22,798 bases of DNA from Syntrophomonadaceae bacterium (lineage in GTDB: Bacteria; Bacillota; Syntrophomonadia; Syntrophomonadales; Syntrophomonadaceae). The notes under the pieces were generated by a model, which saw nothing but the letters and a program-made list of their open reading frames with translations, ran no database searches and was not told the DNA's origin. This document shows, in pieces, positions 21,497 through 22,798 of this stretch. A program made the translations under genes and the position numbers. Location of the stretch: the NCBI GenBank assembly GCA_012840625.1, contig DUSB01000132.1, forward strand, positions 1-22,798, written 5' to 3'. The stretch's first letter is position 1; the number at the start of each line of letters is the position of its first letter.

Positions 21497-22552
21497 ATGT
21501 TTCCACTAAACAAAACACGACGATCAAAAAAACCACTCATCCTGATTGTTTTGCTTATTTTTGCTGTTACGTTAACCGGCTGCGGCGGTGCCGATAACGC
21601 GAACACCGGAGATAAGCAAAAAGAACAACTAACTATGGCAGATATTAGCTGGGATAGCGTCAAAGTTCATAATCGAATCGCTGGCTTTATTATCGAACAT
21701 GGCTATGGCTACCCCCAACCCGAATACGTATTTGGAGAAACCCAGCCTATGCTGCAAGGAATGTCCAAAGGTGATGTCGATATAACCATGGAAGTATGGG
21801 TCGACAACTATGAGGAAGTGTGGAATCGAGTTTTGAAAGATGGCTCGGTAACGGATTTGGGACCCAACTTTCCTGATGCACCACAGGGCTGGTACGTACC
21901 TACCTATATGATAAAGGGTGACCCTGAGCGCGGAATTGAGCCCGTCGCCCCCGATCTTAAGTCAGTCAATGACTTGCCTAAATACTGGGAACTATTTAAA
22001 GATCCTGAAGTCCCCAGTAAGGGCCGCCTCAATAACAGCCCTCCAGGCTGGTTAGTTACTGAAATCAACGAAAACAAATTTAAAACCTATGGCTTAGATA
22101 AAACCTTCAATCTCTTCAGTACTGGATCAGATACAGCTCTGGCTGCCTCGATGGTAACTGCCTATGAGAAAGGTCAACCCTGGGTGGGGTACTACTGGGA
22201 ACCTACCTGGGTAATGGGGAAACTGGATATGACCAGGTTAGAAGAACCGCCTTATGATGAAGCAGTTTGGAACGATCCTGAAAACCGGGGCTGCGCCTTT
22301 CCCAATGCCCGAGTAAGGATTGGTGTACATTCTGAGCTGAAAAATACGGCTCCGGAAATCGTAGAATTCCTGAAAAAATATGAAACTACCCTGGATCAAA
22401 ACAACGATTTTCTGGCCTACATGCAGAATAACGATGGTAGTGCCGATAAAGCAGCCATTTATTTCCTGAAAAAATATCCCGCTACCTGGAAAGCCTGGCT
22501 CCCGGCCGATGTAGCCGAAAAAGTTGAACAGGCACTGGAAGAGGTGAAATAA
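21497..22552 (+). CDS. Glycine betaine-type ABC transporter substrate-binding lipoprotein (OpuAC/ProX-like), copy B
   Basis: A 351-residue paralogue of copy A with signal peptide and lipobox TLTGC. It shares the WDSVK-HNRI opening, MEVWVDNYEEVW, APQGWYVPTYMI, GSDTALAASMVTAYEKG and GYYWEPTWVMGK, with the same aromatic residues expected to hold a quaternary ammonium ligand. The last hundred residues are almost identical to copy A, and long stretches are identical in DNA as well. The ATG at 21497 follows GGGAGGA at good spacing; the open stretch upstream lies in the leader. Its TAA stop overlaps the ATG of the ATPase gene by one base, so it belongs to the ABC operon. Confidence 0.92.
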   Translation: MFPLNKTRRSKKPLILIVLLIFAVTLTGCGGADNANTGDKQKEQLTMADISWDSVKVHNRIAGFIIEHGYGYPQPEYVFGETQPMLQGMSKGDVDITMEVWVDNYEEVWNRVLKDGSVTDLGPNFPDAPQGWYVPTYMIKGDPERGIEPVAPDLKSVNDLPKYWELFKDPEVPSKGRLNNSPPGWLVTEINENKFKTYGLDKTFNLFSTGSDTALAASMVTAYEKGQPWVGYYWEPTWVMGKLDMTRLEEPPYDEAVWNDPENRGCAFPNARVRIGVHSELKNTAPEIVEFLKKYETTLDQNNDFLAYMQNNDGSADKAAIYFLKKYPATWKAWLPADVAEKVEQALEEVK

Positions 22553-22798
22553 TGAATAAACAATCTCAAATTTTGCTTGAAGCTAATAATCTCTGGAAAA
22601 TATTTGGTTCGGTTCCTGGATCGTTTAATCCAGAAGATCCCTTATCTGTACAAGAAGCAGAATCCAATGGAGCCGTTATTGCGGTACGAGGTGTTTCTTT
22701 CCAGGTTAAACGTGGAGAAGTCTTTGTTATCATGGGATTGTCAGGCAGCGGAAAATCAACACTCATCCGCTGTATCCCCCGTCTGATAAACCCTACCC
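22552..22798 (+). CDS. Glycine betaine ABC transporter ATPase (OpuAA/ProV-like), partial at window end
   Basis: This is the first 82 codons of an ABC ATPase running off the window. The N-terminus has LLEANNLWKIFG, a ProV/OpuAA-type extra N-terminal segment before the first beta strand, then VIAVRGVSFQVKRGEVFVIM (core shown) and Walker A GLSGSGKST. The GLSGSGKST form and the preceding segment are typical of the glycine betaine/proline-betaine subfamily. The ATG overlaps the stop of the binding-protein gene by one base, with GAGGTGAAAT before it. A permease gene is expected downstream, outside this window. Confidence 0.9.
   Translation, partial: MNKQSQILLEANNLWKIFGSVPGSFNPEDPLSVQEAESNGAVIAVRGVSFQVKRGEVFVIMGLSGSGKSTLIRCIPRLINPT

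Overview
The window looks like a chromosomal segment of a low-to-mid GC Gram-positive bacterium, most likely an anaerobic clostridium-type Firmicute. This is inference from strong AGGAGG-type Shine-Dalgarno sites, frequent GTG/TTG starts, lipobox lipoproteins, TPP and cyclic-di-AMP riboswitches of Firmicute type, HflX, a YcxB-like protein and WYL and GGDEF proteins. No rRNA, tRNA, CRISPR array, insertion sequence or phage gene was seen. The genus cannot be fixed from the sequence alone.

Layout. 1-7,100: a lipoprotein gene on the plus strand, then a long minus-strand series: small membrane protein, HD-domain protein, membrane GGDEF diguanylate cyclase, WYL regulator, hflX, and a two-gene membrane protein/lipoprotein operon. 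7,100-8,341: a MOSC-domain protein convergent with a membrane-anchored trypsin-like protease. 8,460-11,640: a thiamine operon (promoter, TPP riboswitch with terminator and antiterminator, thiD, thiM, thiE, and an MtnX-like HAD phosphatase). 11,850-14,080: a YcxB-like membrane protein and an NSS-family sodium symporter. 14,145-17,519: a molybdate/tungstate module, with a one-component regulator (excisionase-type HTH plus binding-protein-like domain) divergent from modA-modB-modC. 17,530-17,634: a large nested palindrome. 17,659-22,798: an osmolyte-uptake region with a BCCT transporter and two paralogous glycine-betaine-type binding lipoproteins, each behind its own ydaO-type c-di-AMP riboswitch. 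The second binding protein is followed by an OpuAA/ProV ATPase that runs off the window.

How the genes work together. The thiamine genes form a salvage-and-coupling set (HMP-P kinase, thiazole kinase, TMP synthase). The HAD phosphatase, translationally coupled behind thiE, is a candidate for the dephosphorylation step. The mod genes form a complete importer with a compact ModC and a divergent sensor that has its own ligand-binding domain. The betaine genes look like c-di-AMP-repressed osmoprotectant import, with one orphan binding protein and one in the ABC operon.

Most interesting signals: (1) a 9-nt segment after the thi terminator that is complementary to the 5' part of the TPP aptamer; (2) in c-di-AMP leader 2, aptamer 3'-end bases that can pair with an anti-Shine-Dalgarno strand, suggesting translational switching, while leader 1 has an intrinsic terminator as well; (3) signs of gene conversion confined to the 3' part of the paralogous binding-protein genes; (4) a 13-bp direct repeat with 20-bp period in the mod intergenic region; (5) the nested palindrome after modC.
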